Source: JBIQKZ01 sp044464765 (GTDB lineage: Bacteria; Pseudomonadota; Gammaproteobacteria; Burkholderiales; Burkholderiaceae_B). From it: a stretch of DNA of 64,000 nucleotides. Numbering within the stretch: position 1 is the stretch's first letter; each line of letters opens with the position of its first letter. Positions 8,522-17,054 of this stretch are shown here, piece after piece. Location of the stretch: contig JBIQKZ010000011.1 in assembly GCA_044464765.1 (NCBI GenBank), positions 1 to 64,000 on the forward strand, given 5' to 3'. Both the position numbers and the translations under genes were made by a program. The notes beneath the pieces are model-generated. The model saw only the letters and a program-made list of their open reading frames with translations, had not been told where the DNA came from and did not search any database.

Positions 8522-9724
8522 TTAGCTGGTGATGGTTTCCGTGCGGGTGAAGGAATCGGGCAGGCCGAAAGCCGCCGGGCCGCCGTTGTCCATGATGGCT
8601 TTCTTGACGAAACGATCATCGACGAGGTCGGTGGCCACAAAGGCAGGGTCCAGATCGGCCAGGAACTCGTTGCGCCCTGAAACCAAGGTGGTTTTCAGCT
8701 TGCGGATCAGTTCTTCGGTGTAGCTGGGGAAAGGGTAGGGTTGGAAATCGATGCGTTTTTCATTCCAGTCGGTATTGACGATGGCGCCGTTGGCTTCGTA
8801 CAGCGTCGTGTTCAGCAGTTCAGGCTGCAGCACTTGAGCCAAGGCCTCGTAGGAATGAGGCGTATAACGCTGGGGGTTGTCCCTGGACAGTATTCTTGCG
8901 GTTTCTTCGCGGTTGTCCTGAATCCAGGCCTGAGCCTTGACCAGGCTGTTCACTACCTTCTGCGTCCACTCGGGGCGTTCCTGGGTGTCTTCTTCGTGCA
9001 TCAGCACGACACAGCAGGCGTGATCTTTCCAGACGTCGCCGGTGAAGCGAAGAATCTTGCCGATCCTGAGGACCTCGGCGGACGCATTGAACGGTTCTGC
9101 GACGATGTAGCCCGAGATTTGCTTGTTGGCCAGCGCGGGGACCATGTCGGAAGGCGCCATGACCACCAGCTTGACTTGGTTTTCCATGGGTTCACCATCG
9201 GCAATGGATTCCAGGCCTTTGCTTTTCAACAAGTGTTGAAGCACCACATTGTGCAGGGAATACCAGAACGGGATCGCCACCGTAGTGCCGCCAAGTTCGG
9301 TGAGGTCGTTGACGTCGTTTTGAACGGTCAGGCCCGAGCCTGACATATGGTTCCAGGCGACAACCTTGGCCTTGGATTGGCTGCCATAGCGGGCCCAGAC
9401 GGTCATGGGCGATAACAGGTGCACGGCATTGACCTGGCCGGCCAGGAAAGCCTCGACAATTTGAGCCCAACTGCGAAAGAGACGTGGCTTTTCGACTTCG
9501 ATGCCTTGGTCCTGGAAGTAGCCGTTATGGTGGGCAACCAGCAAAGGGGTGGCGTCGGTGATGGGCAGGTAGCCGATGCGCAGGGGCGCGTTGGGTTCGG
9601 CGGCGCGGGCCTGGTTATGCATTTGCAACAACGGCAGAGCGCCCATGGCGGTGAACATCCCCGACAGCTTGATGAATTGGCGGCGGCTATCCAAGGTTGC
9701 GTGTTGTTCGGCTTGGTGGCTCAT
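8522..9724 (-). CDS. ABC transporter substrate-binding protein, NrtA/SsuA type, Tat signal
   Basis: This 400-aa periplasmic binding protein has a near-perfect twin-arginine motif, SRRQFIK (about residues 13-19), followed by a hydrophobic stretch and an ARAAE cleavage region. The mature domain begins LRIGYLPITDATPLLVAHH, typical of nitrate/sulfonate/taurine-type binding proteins, and keeps the GGTTVAIPFWYSLHN strand-loop region. Tat export suggests folding before export. The gene lies 30 bases downstream of the ATPase gene. The ligand is unknown; an alkane- or arylsulfonate is an inference from context. Confidence 0.86.
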   Translation of the reverse strand: MSHQAEQHATLDSRRQFIKLSGMFTAMGALPLLQMHNQARAAEPNAPLRIGYLPITDATPLLVAHHNGYFQDQGIEVEKPRLFRSWAQIVEAFLAGQVNAVHLLSPMTVWARYGSQSKAKVVAWNHMSGSGLTVQNDVNDLTELGGTTVAIPFWYSLHNVVLQHLLKSKGLESIADGEPMENQVKLVVMAPSDMVPALANKQISGYIVAEPFNASAEVLRIGKILRFTGDVWKDHACCVVLMHEEDTQERPEWTQKVVNSLVKAQAWIQDNREETARILSRDNPQRYTPHSYEALAQVLQPELLNTTLYEANGAIVNTDWNEKRIDFQPYPFPSYTEELIRKLKTTLVSGRNEFLADLDPAFVATDLVDDRFVKKAIMDNGGPAAFGLPDSFTRTETITS

Positions 9725-9754
9725 GAATACTCCAGGTGGGTTGCGGCAAGCCGC

Positions 9755-10594
9755 TTAGTGATCTTTGGATGCGGACCGCGCGTCGCGCAGTGCCTGCATG
9801 ATTTCAATGCGAATGGCGGTAAGGGCGGGTTCCACTGTGTCGCGGGGATGCGCGGCCTGAATGGACCATTCGCCGATCAGGCGGCCGGGCTTGCGGCCGA
9901 TCAGCAGAATGCGGTCGGCCACCGTCAAGGCCTCGTCGATGTCGTGGGTGACCAGGACGGCCGAGGAGCCGTATTTCGAGGTGACACGCAGCAGCAGTTC
10001 CTGCATGTCGCCGCGAGTGACTTCATCCAGCGCGCTGAAGGGCTCGTCGAGCAGCAGAATTTCGGGCTGGCGAGCCAGGCTTCGCGCAAGCGAGGTGCGC
10101 TGGGCCATGCCGCCCGAGAGTTCAGATGGATAGCGTTCGGCGGCGTCGGCAAGGTCGACATCGGCAATGGCGGCGGCGACACGCGCTTTGATCTCTTCTT
10201 TGCTGATGTTGGGCTGATGCTTGAAGTCCAGGCCGAAGCCCACGTTTTCCTGCAAGCTGAGCCAAGGCAACAGGCTGGCGTCCTGGAATACGAAGCTAAG
10301 GCGCGGATGCGGTCCTTGCAGGCGTTCGCCATTGAGCTCTACCTGGCCTTGGCTGGCGCTTTGCAAGCCGGCCAATACACGCAGGAGCGACGATTTGCCC
10401 ACGCCGCTTGGACCCAGCACCGCTACGATTTCGCCGCGCGCAAGGTCCATTGAAAAATCCTGCAGGACGGTGTTGGGCGGCTGGTTGGCGCGACTGTAGC
10501 GCAGTTGCACTCCGTAGGCGCTGAGCACTGTGTTCGATGGCGAAGCGTCTTCAGGCTTATGGGAGGAATCAGTGGGTAACGGGGTTGTGTTCAT
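9755..10594 (-). CDS. ABC transporter ATP-binding protein, SsuB/TauB/NrtD type
   Basis: This 279-aa ATPase has Walker A GPSGVGKSS (61-69), signature LSGGMAQRTSLARSLA, Walker B EILLLDEPFSALDEVTR and H-loop VTHDIDEA. The start ATG (10594, MNTTPLPTDS) overlaps the end of the upstream acyl-CoA-dehydrogenase-like gene by 26 bases. The 53 codons before it are the neighbour's sequence in another frame. With the two following genes it forms a complete importer. Confidence 0.92.
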   Translation of the reverse strand: MNTTPLPTDSSHKPEDASPSNTVLSAYGVQLRYSRANQPPNTVLQDFSMDLARGEIVAVLGPSGVGKSSLLRVLAGLQSASQGQVELNGERLQGPHPRLSFVFQDASLLPWLSLQENVGFGLDFKHQPNISKEEIKARVAAAIADVDLADAAERYPSELSGGMAQRTSLARSLARQPEILLLDEPFSALDEVTRGDMQELLLRVTSKYGSSAVLVTHDIDEALTVADRILLIGRKPGRLIGEWSIQAAHPRDTVEPALTAIRIEIMQALRDARSASKDH

Positions 10595-11726
10595 TGTCGA
10601 CCGGAAGGTTCCGTGCGGCCGCTTCGGCCTGCTCGATATCGTGAATTTCTTTGCGCAAATGCTTGAGTGCCGGCGTGACGATGGCGACGAACACGGCTTC
10701 GCGTTGGCGGCGTTGCGCAGGATGAACCATAAGGTAGCCCTTGGCGCCGGCATGCAGCACGGCGGAGTTGGCTGCCTTGAGGGTCAGCTCAGACACCGCC
10801 AGCCTTAGCTTGAGCACGTCCAGGGCGCGGGCAGTCCCGCCTTGCGCAGCAGTGGCCAGGGCGGCGGCCTCGGCTCGTAGCGCGGCGTATTCTGTTGCCA
10901 AAGTGGATTCCTGGTCGTCCAGGAACTGGTTGACGTGAAACGAGCCGACATTGCTGTCGCGCATTGTTTCCAGGCTGGCTTCGATGATGCCGAAGCCCAT
11001 GCCGGTCTGGCCCAGGACGAAACCGGGCTTGATGCTTTTGACGTAGCCGGCGAACTGGCTGGGCTGGGCGACCACGTCGGACGATGGGATCTGGACATTG
11101 GTGAAGCGCAAGCCCAGTGTTTGGGTGCCTTCCAGGCCGGCGAATTCCAGGCAGGCGCGCAGTTCGAGCCCGGATGCTGTTCCGGGCACCGCGAACATGA
11201 TGTAGCCTTCATTCTCGACCGAAGCCGCAACAATGATGAGGTGGTCTTGCCCGACGTTGGACACCCAGGGCAAGGACCCGCTGACGACGTAGCCGTCGCC
11301 TTCGCGCTTGGCGCGCAGATGAATTTTCTCGATGCCCGCCAGGTGCTTGACGGTATTGGACATGCCGGTGCCGGCCAGCAGGCGGCCGGTGGCCACGTCT
11401 TTCAGGTAGCGTTCTTGTACGACGGGATTGGGCGAATGGGCGAGATACCACGCGCAGGTGGATTGGCACCAGGCCAGGAAGGCTGTGGAACCACACGCTT
11501 TCCCCACTTCGGTGATGGCGGCGATCTGGTCGGCGATACCCAGCCCGCTACCCCCTTGTTGTACGGGCAGCGCTGCGCCGAATCCACCGACGGCGCCCAA
11601 CTGATGCATGAAGTCGCGGGGAAAGAAGCCTTTTTGGTCGATGTCCTGCACCAGCGGCGCCAGCGTTGACTTCACGAGGGCGGCAATGGGAGCAATGAAT
11701 GCGTTGGACGATTCGGCTTGGTTCAC
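10569..11726 (-). CDS. Acyl-CoA dehydrogenase-fold flavoprotein
   Basis: This 385-aa protein has the acyl-CoA dehydrogenase fold: an N-terminal helical part (QGGSGLGIADQIAAITE), a middle beta part and a C-terminal helical bundle. The usual C-terminal catalytic glutamate motif (YEGT-like) is missing; the protein ends LRKEIHDIEQAEAAARNLP with no equivalent. That is more typical of flavin-dependent monooxygenase-type members (SfnC/DszC-like) than of true dehydrogenases. I chose the GTG at 11726 because AAGGAAG lies just upstream; an earlier frame start would run 64 bases into the preceding gene. The gene sits between an AhpD-like protein and a sulfonate-type importer, so a role in C-S bond cleavage is plausible but unproven. 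Confidence 0.8.
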   Translation of the reverse strand: MNQAESSNAFIAPIAALVKSTLAPLVQDIDQKGFFPRDFMHQLGAVGGFGAALPVQQGGSGLGIADQIAAITEVGKACGSTAFLAWCQSTCAWYLAHSPNPVVQERYLKDVATGRLLAGTGMSNTVKHLAGIEKIHLRAKREGDGYVVSGSLPWVSNVGQDHLIIVAASVENEGYIMFAVPGTASGLELRACLEFAGLEGTQTLGLRFTNVQIPSSDVVAQPSQFAGYVKSIKPGFVLGQTGMGFGIIEASLETMRDSNVGSFHVNQFLDDQESTLATEYAALRAEAAALATAAQGGTARALDVLKLRLAVSELTLKAANSAVLHAGAKGYLMVHPAQRRQREAVFVAIVTPALKHLRKEIHDIEQAEAAARNLPVDNEHNPVTH

Positions 11727-11755
11727 AGCAGGCTTCCTTATTGGGTATTGGTTCT

Positions 11756-12298
11756 TCAGGCGAAGGGTTGCAGTTCCGGATTGATGGGGGTTTGCGCCAG
11801 GTTGTTGGCGTAGTTGCACAGGGTGGCCAGGCTGACGCCCAGCACAGCGTCCAGTGCGTTCTGTTGGTTGTAGCCGGCGGCCAGGAAGGTGTTCAGGTCT
11901 TCGTCGGACACCTTGCCGTGGTTTTCCATGACGGCCAGGGTGAACAGGGCCAGGGCGTTCTGCTTGGGATCGCTAAGCGCCTGTGTGCCACGCAATGCCT
12001 CGATGATGTCCTCGGGCATATTCAGTTTCTTGCGTGCGATGGCCGTGTGGCCGGCAACGCAAAAGCCGCAGCCGTTGCGGGTAGCGGCAGTGATTTGCAC
12101 CACTTCGCGTTCGGCCGGCGTGAGCGAATTTCGGTTGTTGATGGCGCCCACGACTTGATAGGTTTCGAGTGCGGTGGGGGCGTTGGCCAGCACGCCGATC
12201 AGGTTGGGGATAAAGCCATTTGCATTCTTGACATTGGTCAAGCGCTCTTTGGACTCTTCGGCGACGGTGTCGAGGGATTGAATAGTAAGACGGCTCAT
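11756..12298 (-). CDS. Carboxymuconolactone decarboxylase/AhpD-family protein
   Basis: This 180-aa all-helical protein of the AhpD/CMD superfamily has the redox motif CGFCVAGH (C77, C80, H84) preceded by a conserved glutamate region (LTPAEREVVQI). These residues match the thiol-dependent peroxidase-like subgroup, not true carboxymuconolactone decarboxylases. As first gene of the operon it may detoxify peroxide or reduce a partner flavoprotein; that is inference. The promoter region upstream contains a perfect inverted repeat (12373-12409). Confidence 0.85.
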   Translation of the reverse strand: MSRLTIQSLDTVAEESKERLTNVKNANGFIPNLIGVLANAPTALETYQVVGAINNRNSLTPAEREVVQITAATRNGCGFCVAGHTAIARKKLNMPEDIIEALRGTQALSDPKQNALALFTLAVMENHGKVSDEDLNTFLAAGYNQQNALDAVLGVSLATLCNYANNLAQTPINPELQPFA

Positions 12299-12372
12299 GG
12301 GTGCTCTTGAGAAATTGAATGCAGAAAAAGGGGAATGTACGAAAGCCGCTGGGGTTTGTGCGGCGCGTCATA

Positions 12373-12409
12373 TTTGTATTTATTCTATAGAACCGCCAAT
12401 AAATACAAA
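12373..12409. promoter_or_regulatory. Perfect 12-bp inverted repeat upstream of the five-gene operon
   Basis: TTTGTATTTATT (12373-12384) and AATAAATACAAA (12398-12409) are exact reverse complements separated by 13 bases. They lie about 75 bases before the start of the AhpD-like gene in an AT-rich island within GC-rich sequence. On the minus strand a TATAGA hexamer falls between the arms and could be a -10 box. The arrangement fits an operator for a dimeric regulator. No T-run is placed to make it a terminator. Confidence 0.55.
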
Positions 12410-12503
12410 AATAATATAACGGCATTAGGTTATGAGTTTTCTGTATATGCTTCTGCCTTTTTCCAGGGAAGCATCCCGTCGCAGCGGCGCTGAACGGCTC
12501 ATT

Positions 12504-12532
12504 AAAAAAGCCGGCGGGCGCCGGCTTTTTTA
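12504..12532. terminator. Bidirectional rho-independent terminator after secF
   Basis: A-rich sequence, then GCCGGC, a short GGGC spacer, GCCGGC and a run of six T. It works on either strand. It lies 23 bases beyond the secF stop, so it ends the queA-tgt-yajC-secD-secF transcript on the minus strand. Confidence 0.85.
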
Positions 12533-12554
12533 AGAAAATGACAGGGGGCTGGGG

Positions 12555-13496
12555 CTAGCCCATAAGCTCTGCGGCCGGGTCGTCGTCTTTTTTTACAGGC
12601 TTGAGCAGGTCTTCGCGCTTGACGCCCAGCCACATGGCAAGGGCGGCGGCTACGAAGACCGACGAGTAGATGCCGAACCAGATCCCGATGGTCAGCGCCA
12701 GGGCAAAATAATGCAGGGTGGGGCCGCCAAAGAAGAACATGGACAGCACCATCATCTGGGTGGAGCCGTGCGTAATGATGGTGCGGGAAATGGTCTGTGT
12801 AATGGCGCTGTTAATGGTTTCCTGCACCGAAGTCTTGCGCTGCTTTCGGAAGTTTTCCCGGATGCGGTCCATGATGACGACTGATTCGTTGACTGAGTAG
12901 CCCAGCACCGCCAGTACCCCCGCCAGCACCGCCAGCGAGAACTCCCATTGGAAGAAAGCGAAAAACCCTAGAATAATGATGACGTCGTGCAAGTTGGCTA
13001 CCACACCCGCGACCGCGAACTTCCATTCGAAGCGGAAGCCCAGATAGATCATGATGCCGATAATTACGCAGGCCAGCGCCTTCAACCCGTTAACCACCAG
13101 CTCCTGGCCCACCTGCGGCCCGACAAATTCAACACGCCGCAGCTCGACCTCGGCCGTCTTTGCTTGAAGGGCTTGCAAGACCGTGTCGCTTTGCGCGGCC
13201 GAACTTTCGCCCTCGCGAACGGGCAGGCGGATCATGACGTCTTGGGAGGTGCCGAAATTCTGTACCTGGAAATCGGTGTAGCCCAGCGATGACAGCGCAT
13301 CGCGGACTTCTTCGACCTGGGCCGGCTGGGCGTAATGCACTTCCATGACGGTGCCGCCGGTGAATTCGATCGACAGATGGAAGCCACGCGTTGCTATGAA
13401 GAACACCGCCAGAAGGAAGGTGATCAGGCTGATCAAGTTAAGCACCAGCGCATGGCGCATGAACGGGATGGTGCGATGAATGCGGAAAAATTCCAT
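12555..13496 (-). CDS. secF: Protein translocase subunit SecF
   Basis: This 313-aa inner-membrane protein works with SecD to pull secreted proteins across the Sec channel using the proton gradient. The N-terminal membrane segment (about 15-35) precedes the periplasmic domain beginning IEFTGGTVMEVHY. Five further membrane segments occupy the C-terminal half, with the family motifs GYSVNESVVIMDRIRE and RTIITHGSTQMM. It lies 60 bases after secD. Confidence 0.96.
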   Translation of the reverse strand: MEFFRIHRTIPFMRHALVLNLISLITFLLAVFFIATRGFHLSIEFTGGTVMEVHYAQPAQVEEVRDALSSLGYTDFQVQNFGTSQDVMIRLPVREGESSAAQSDTVLQALQAKTAEVELRRVEFVGPQVGQELVVNGLKALACVIIGIMIYLGFRFEWKFAVAGVVANLHDVIIILGFFAFFQWEFSLAVLAGVLAVLGYSVNESVVIMDRIRENFRKQRKTSVQETINSAITQTISRTIITHGSTQMMVLSMFFFGGPTLHYFALALTIGIWFGIYSSVFVAAALAMWLGVKREDLLKPVKKDDDPAAELMG

Positions 13497-13556
13497 GTCT
13501 GTATCTTGCCTGGTGAGAGGGATTTGGCCGTGCGTTGGTTGGGGCGCGGCTTGGCC

Positions 13557-15425
13557 TTAGTCTTTGGGTTTCCAGATCTGTCCGATGGACACGCTTTGCA
13601 GTTTGCGACGGCGGCCATACCAAAGGTTGGCCAGGGCGCGAACACCCACGACCGACGAGAACATTGAGGTCAGGATGCCGATGCAGTGCACCACCGCAAA
13701 GCCGCGTATGGGGCCCGTGCCAAAGGCCAGCAGCGAAAGACCTACGATGAGGGTGGTGAGGTTGGAGTCGAGAATGGTGCCCCAGGCACGTTCGAACCCA
13801 AGGTGTATCGCCTGCTGCGGCGGTAGGCCCGCCCGAAGCTCTTCGCGTATGCGCTCGTTGATCAGTACGTTGGCGTCGATGGCCATGCCCAGGGTCAGGG
13901 CAATGGCGGCAATGCCCGGCAAGGTAAGCGTGGCCTGCAGCATGGACAGGATGGCCAGCAGCAGCAACACGTTAAACGCCAGGCCCACGGTCGAAAACAC
14001 ACCAAAAAGACGGTAATAGACAATGATGAATAAGGCGATGGCGATAAAGCCGTACAGGGTGGAATCGAAGCCTTTCTCGATATTCTCGGCGCCCAGGCTG
14101 GGGCCGATGGTGCGTTCTTCGATGATGCTCATGGGGGCGGCCAGCGCGCCCGCCCGCAGCAGCAAGGACACATCGGCTGCTTCCTGGGCCGTCATGCTGC
14201 CGGTGATCTGAACCTGTCCGCCTGGGATTTCGCTGCGAATCACGGGGGCGGTTACCACGGTGCCCTTGCCATTCTCGAACAGCAGGATGGCCATGCGCTT
14301 GTTGATGTTTTCCCGGGTGACATCGCGGAAGATGCGGGCGCCCTTGGCGTCGAGCGTGAGGTTCACCGATGGCTGCTGGGTTTGCTGGTCGCGACCGGGC
14401 TGGGCGTCTTGCAGGTTTTCGCCCGTCAGGATGACTTGGCGACGCAGCAGCAGGGGGCGCCCGCTTTCGTCGGTATAGCGCTCAAGGCCGAAGGGCACGG
14501 TGCCGCTGGACAAGGCAGCCGTGGCAGACGGCGAGTCGTCGACCATGCGGATTTCAAGCGTGGCCGTGCGACCAAGGATTTCCTTGGCCTTGGCAACGTC
14601 TTGCACGCCGGGCAGCTGGACGACGATGCGATCGGCCCCTTGTTGCTGGATGATGGGTTCGGCCACGCCCAGCTCGTTGATGCGGTTGTGCAGGGTGGTG
14701 ATGTTCTGTCTTAGCGCATTGCCCTGGACTTGCGTGACGGCGGCCTCGGTGAGGCTTCCCGACAGTGACCAGGCCCCGCCAATGCTGTCGGCGGTGAAGA
14801 CCATGTCGGGCATGCTGCGGCGCAGGTCGGACAAGGCATTGTCGCGGGCGTCGGCGCTGCTGAACTTGGCTTCGATGGATAAATCATTGCGTTCAACGCC
14901 CGAGACGGGAATCTTGGCTTCGCGCAGTGTGGTGCGAACGTCGTTCGCCAGCGAGTCGTAACGGCCGGTCAGGGCGCCGCGCATGTCTACCTGCAGTAGA
15001 AAGTGGACGCCTCCGCGCAGATCCAGCCCCAGGTACATGGGGTTCGCGCCAATGGCCGAGAGCCAGTTGGGGGACGCAGGCAGCAGGTTTAGCGCAATGG
15101 TGTAGTCGGGATCGTTTGGATTGGGGTTGAATGCCTTTTCCAGGATATCCTTGGCCTTCAGCTGGATGTCCGGGGTTTCAAACCGCACCCTGACCGCGCC
15201 CACTGGGCCGGACATTTCGAAATAGGCGCCGGTGTACGGGATGGACTGTTGCTTCAGGATATCTTCGGCCCGCGTCAGCACGTTGTTGTCGATCTTGACG
15301 GCCGTTTTTGCCCCCGCAATCTGGACAGCGGGAGATTCTCCAAAGAAGTTGGGGAGCGTGTAGAGCAGCCCGATAATCAGGGCGGCCAGGACGGTCAGGT
15401 ATTTCCAGAGTGGGTAACGGTTCAT
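13557..15425 (-). CDS. secD: Protein translocase subunit SecD
   Basis: This 622-aa partner of SecF has a first membrane segment at residues 9-25. The GLDLRGGVHFLLQVDM motif begins the large periplasmic P1 domain, and the C-terminal five-helix membrane domain contains LTLGMAIDANVLINERIREEL. Length matches betaproteobacterial SecD. It follows yajC by 96 bases in the standard yajC-secD-secF order. Confidence 0.96.
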   Translation of the reverse strand: MNRYPLWKYLTVLAALIIGLLYTLPNFFGESPAVQIAGAKTAVKIDNNVLTRAEDILKQQSIPYTGAYFEMSGPVGAVRVRFETPDIQLKAKDILEKAFNPNPNDPDYTIALNLLPASPNWLSAIGANPMYLGLDLRGGVHFLLQVDMRGALTGRYDSLANDVRTTLREAKIPVSGVERNDLSIEAKFSSADARDNALSDLRRSMPDMVFTADSIGGAWSLSGSLTEAAVTQVQGNALRQNITTLHNRINELGVAEPIIQQQGADRIVVQLPGVQDVAKAKEILGRTATLEIRMVDDSPSATAALSSGTVPFGLERYTDESGRPLLLRRQVILTGENLQDAQPGRDQQTQQPSVNLTLDAKGARIFRDVTRENINKRMAILLFENGKGTVVTAPVIRSEIPGGQVQITGSMTAQEAADVSLLLRAGALAAPMSIIEERTIGPSLGAENIEKGFDSTLYGFIAIALFIIVYYRLFGVFSTVGLAFNVLLLLAILSMLQATLTLPGIAAIALTLGMAIDANVLINERIREELRAGLPPQQAIHLGFERAWGTILDSNLTTLIVGLSLLAFGTGPIRGFAVVHCIGILTSMFSSVVGVRALANLWYGRRRKLQSVSIGQIWKPKD

Positions 15426-15521
15426 CGTCGATCAGCTAGGGCCGGTTAACACTAAAAGAAAAATTGCGTGGCCCGGCAATCGGCAGGCAGGCCACCAAGC
15501 GCGGGCGACGCCCTTTGGGGT

Positions 15522-15866
15522 TCACAGCGCCTTGATCGTGCCTTTGGGCAGAACCGTGGTTACAGCGGTGCGTTGCAGAACCGTTTCGACCGGCTTGTCG
15601 GCCAGGCTGGCCACTTCCAGTGTGATGTAGCTATCGCCGACTTTGGTCACTTTGCCCAGCATGCCGCCCGACGTAATGACTTCATCGCCCTTAGCCAGCG
15701 CGGCGACCATGTTGCGGTGCTCTTTCTGACGCTTCATCTGAGGACGGATCATCAGGAAGTACAAAATGACGAACATCAGAATGATGGGCAGCATGCCCAT
15801 CAGTGCATTGCCGTCGGTGCCGCCAAGCTGAGCGGAAGTCAGGTTTATTACGTCGAACGAAAGCAT
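15522..15866 (-). CDS. yajC: Sec translocon accessory subunit YajC
   Basis: This 114-aa protein has one membrane segment (about residues 24-42, ILMFVILYFLMIRPQ) followed by the conserved RPQMKRQKEHRNMVAALAKGDEV region. It associates with SecDF. The position between tgt and secD is the standard order in proteobacteria. Confidence 0.93.
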   Translation of the reverse strand: MLSFDVINLTSAQLGGTDGNALMGMLPIILMFVILYFLMIRPQMKRQKEHRNMVAALAKGDEVITSGGMLGKVTKVGDSYITLEVASLADKPVETVLQRTAVTTVLPKGTIKAL

Positions 15867-15917
15867 TCGTGGCTCCAGGAGTTTTTTAGGTAATTTTCTA
15901 TTGTAGCGATATCTTGC

Positions 15918-17054
15918 CTATTCGATGCCGCGCGCCCGGTCTTTTTGGAATTGAGCGCGCCATTTCACGAATGTGCCGGCGGCAATGGCATCACGCATTT
16001 CCTGCATGATCGCCAGATAGAAGTGCAGATTGTGCATGGTATTCAGTCGGGAACCCGTAATTTCATTGGCACGCTGGAGATGATGCAGATAGGCGCGCGA
16101 AAAGTGCGCACAGGTATGGCAGGCGCAGCTAGGGTCCAGCGGTTGCGTGTCGTCCTTGTAGCGTGCGTTGCGGATCTTGATATCGCCGTAACGGGTAAAT
16201 AGCCAGCCGTTGCGCGCGTTGCGCGTGGGCATGACGCAGTCGAACATGTCGACACCCTGGCTGACTCCCTCGACCAGGTCTTCGGGCGTGCCCACGCCCA
16301 TCAAATACCTGGGAGCGTCCGCCGGCATGCGCGGGGCGACATGGGACAGGACGCGCATCATTTCGTCTTTGGGTTCGCCGACCGACAAGCCGCCGATGGC
16401 GTAGCCGTGAAACCCGATATCCACCAGCCCGGCCAGTGATTCGTCGCGCAGGTTCTCGTACATTCCACCCTGCACAATCCCGAACAGGGCGTTGGGGTTG
16501 TCCAAGGCTTGGAAAGCTTCTTTGGAGCGGCGCGCCCAGCGTAGCGACATGCGCATGGATTTGGCGGCTTCTTCAGCCGTTGCCGGCAGGCCATCAATCA
16601 TATAGGGGGTGCATTCATCGAAGACCATGACGATGTCGGAATTTAGCCCACGCTGTATGCGCATGGATTCCTCGGGAGTCAGAAACAGCCTCGAGCCGTC
16701 GATTGGCGAGGCGAATTTCACGCCTTCTTCGGTAATCTTTCGCAAGCCGTCAAGGCTGAAAACCTGAAATCCCCCCGAATCGGTCAGTATTGGCTTTTCC
16801 CAACGCATGAATCCATGCAGGCCGCTGTGTTTTTCAATGACATCCACTCCGGGGCGCAACCATAGATGAAAGGTATTGCCCAGCACGATTTGCGCGCCGA
16901 TTTCCGTGAGTTCGTGGGGCAGCATTGCCTTGACGCTGCCGTAGGTGCCCACGGGCATGAAGATGGGTGTTTCCACCACGCCGTGGTTCAGGGTCATGCG
17001 GCCTCGGCGTGCACCGCCGTCGGTGGCCAGAAGTTCGAAATTCAATCCGGTCAT
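15918..17054 (-). CDS. tgt: Queuine tRNA-ribosyltransferase
   Basis: Tgt exchanges guanine 34 for preQ1 in tRNAs with GUN anticodons. The 378-aa TIM-barrel protein shows the substrate-binding DSGGFQVFSL motif, a catalytic-region MPTRNARNG and the zinc site CACHTCAHFSRAYLHHL near the C-terminus. Its ATG overlaps the queA stop by four bases, so the two queuosine enzymes are translationally coupled. Confidence 0.96.
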   Translation of the reverse strand: MTGLNFELLATDGGARRGRMTLNHGVVETPIFMPVGTYGSVKAMLPHELTEIGAQIVLGNTFHLWLRPGVDVIEKHSGLHGFMRWEKPILTDSGGFQVFSLDGLRKITEEGVKFASPIDGSRLFLTPEESMRIQRGLNSDIVMVFDECTPYMIDGLPATAEEAAKSMRMSLRWARRSKEAFQALDNPNALFGIVQGGMYENLRDESLAGLVDIGFHGYAIGGLSVGEPKDEMMRVLSHVAPRMPADAPRYLMGVGTPEDLVEGVSQGVDMFDCVMPTRNARNGWLFTRYGDIKIRNARYKDDTQPLDPSCACHTCAHFSRAYLHHLQRANEITGSRLNTMHNLHFYLAIMQEMRDAIAAGTFVKWRAQFQKDRARGIE

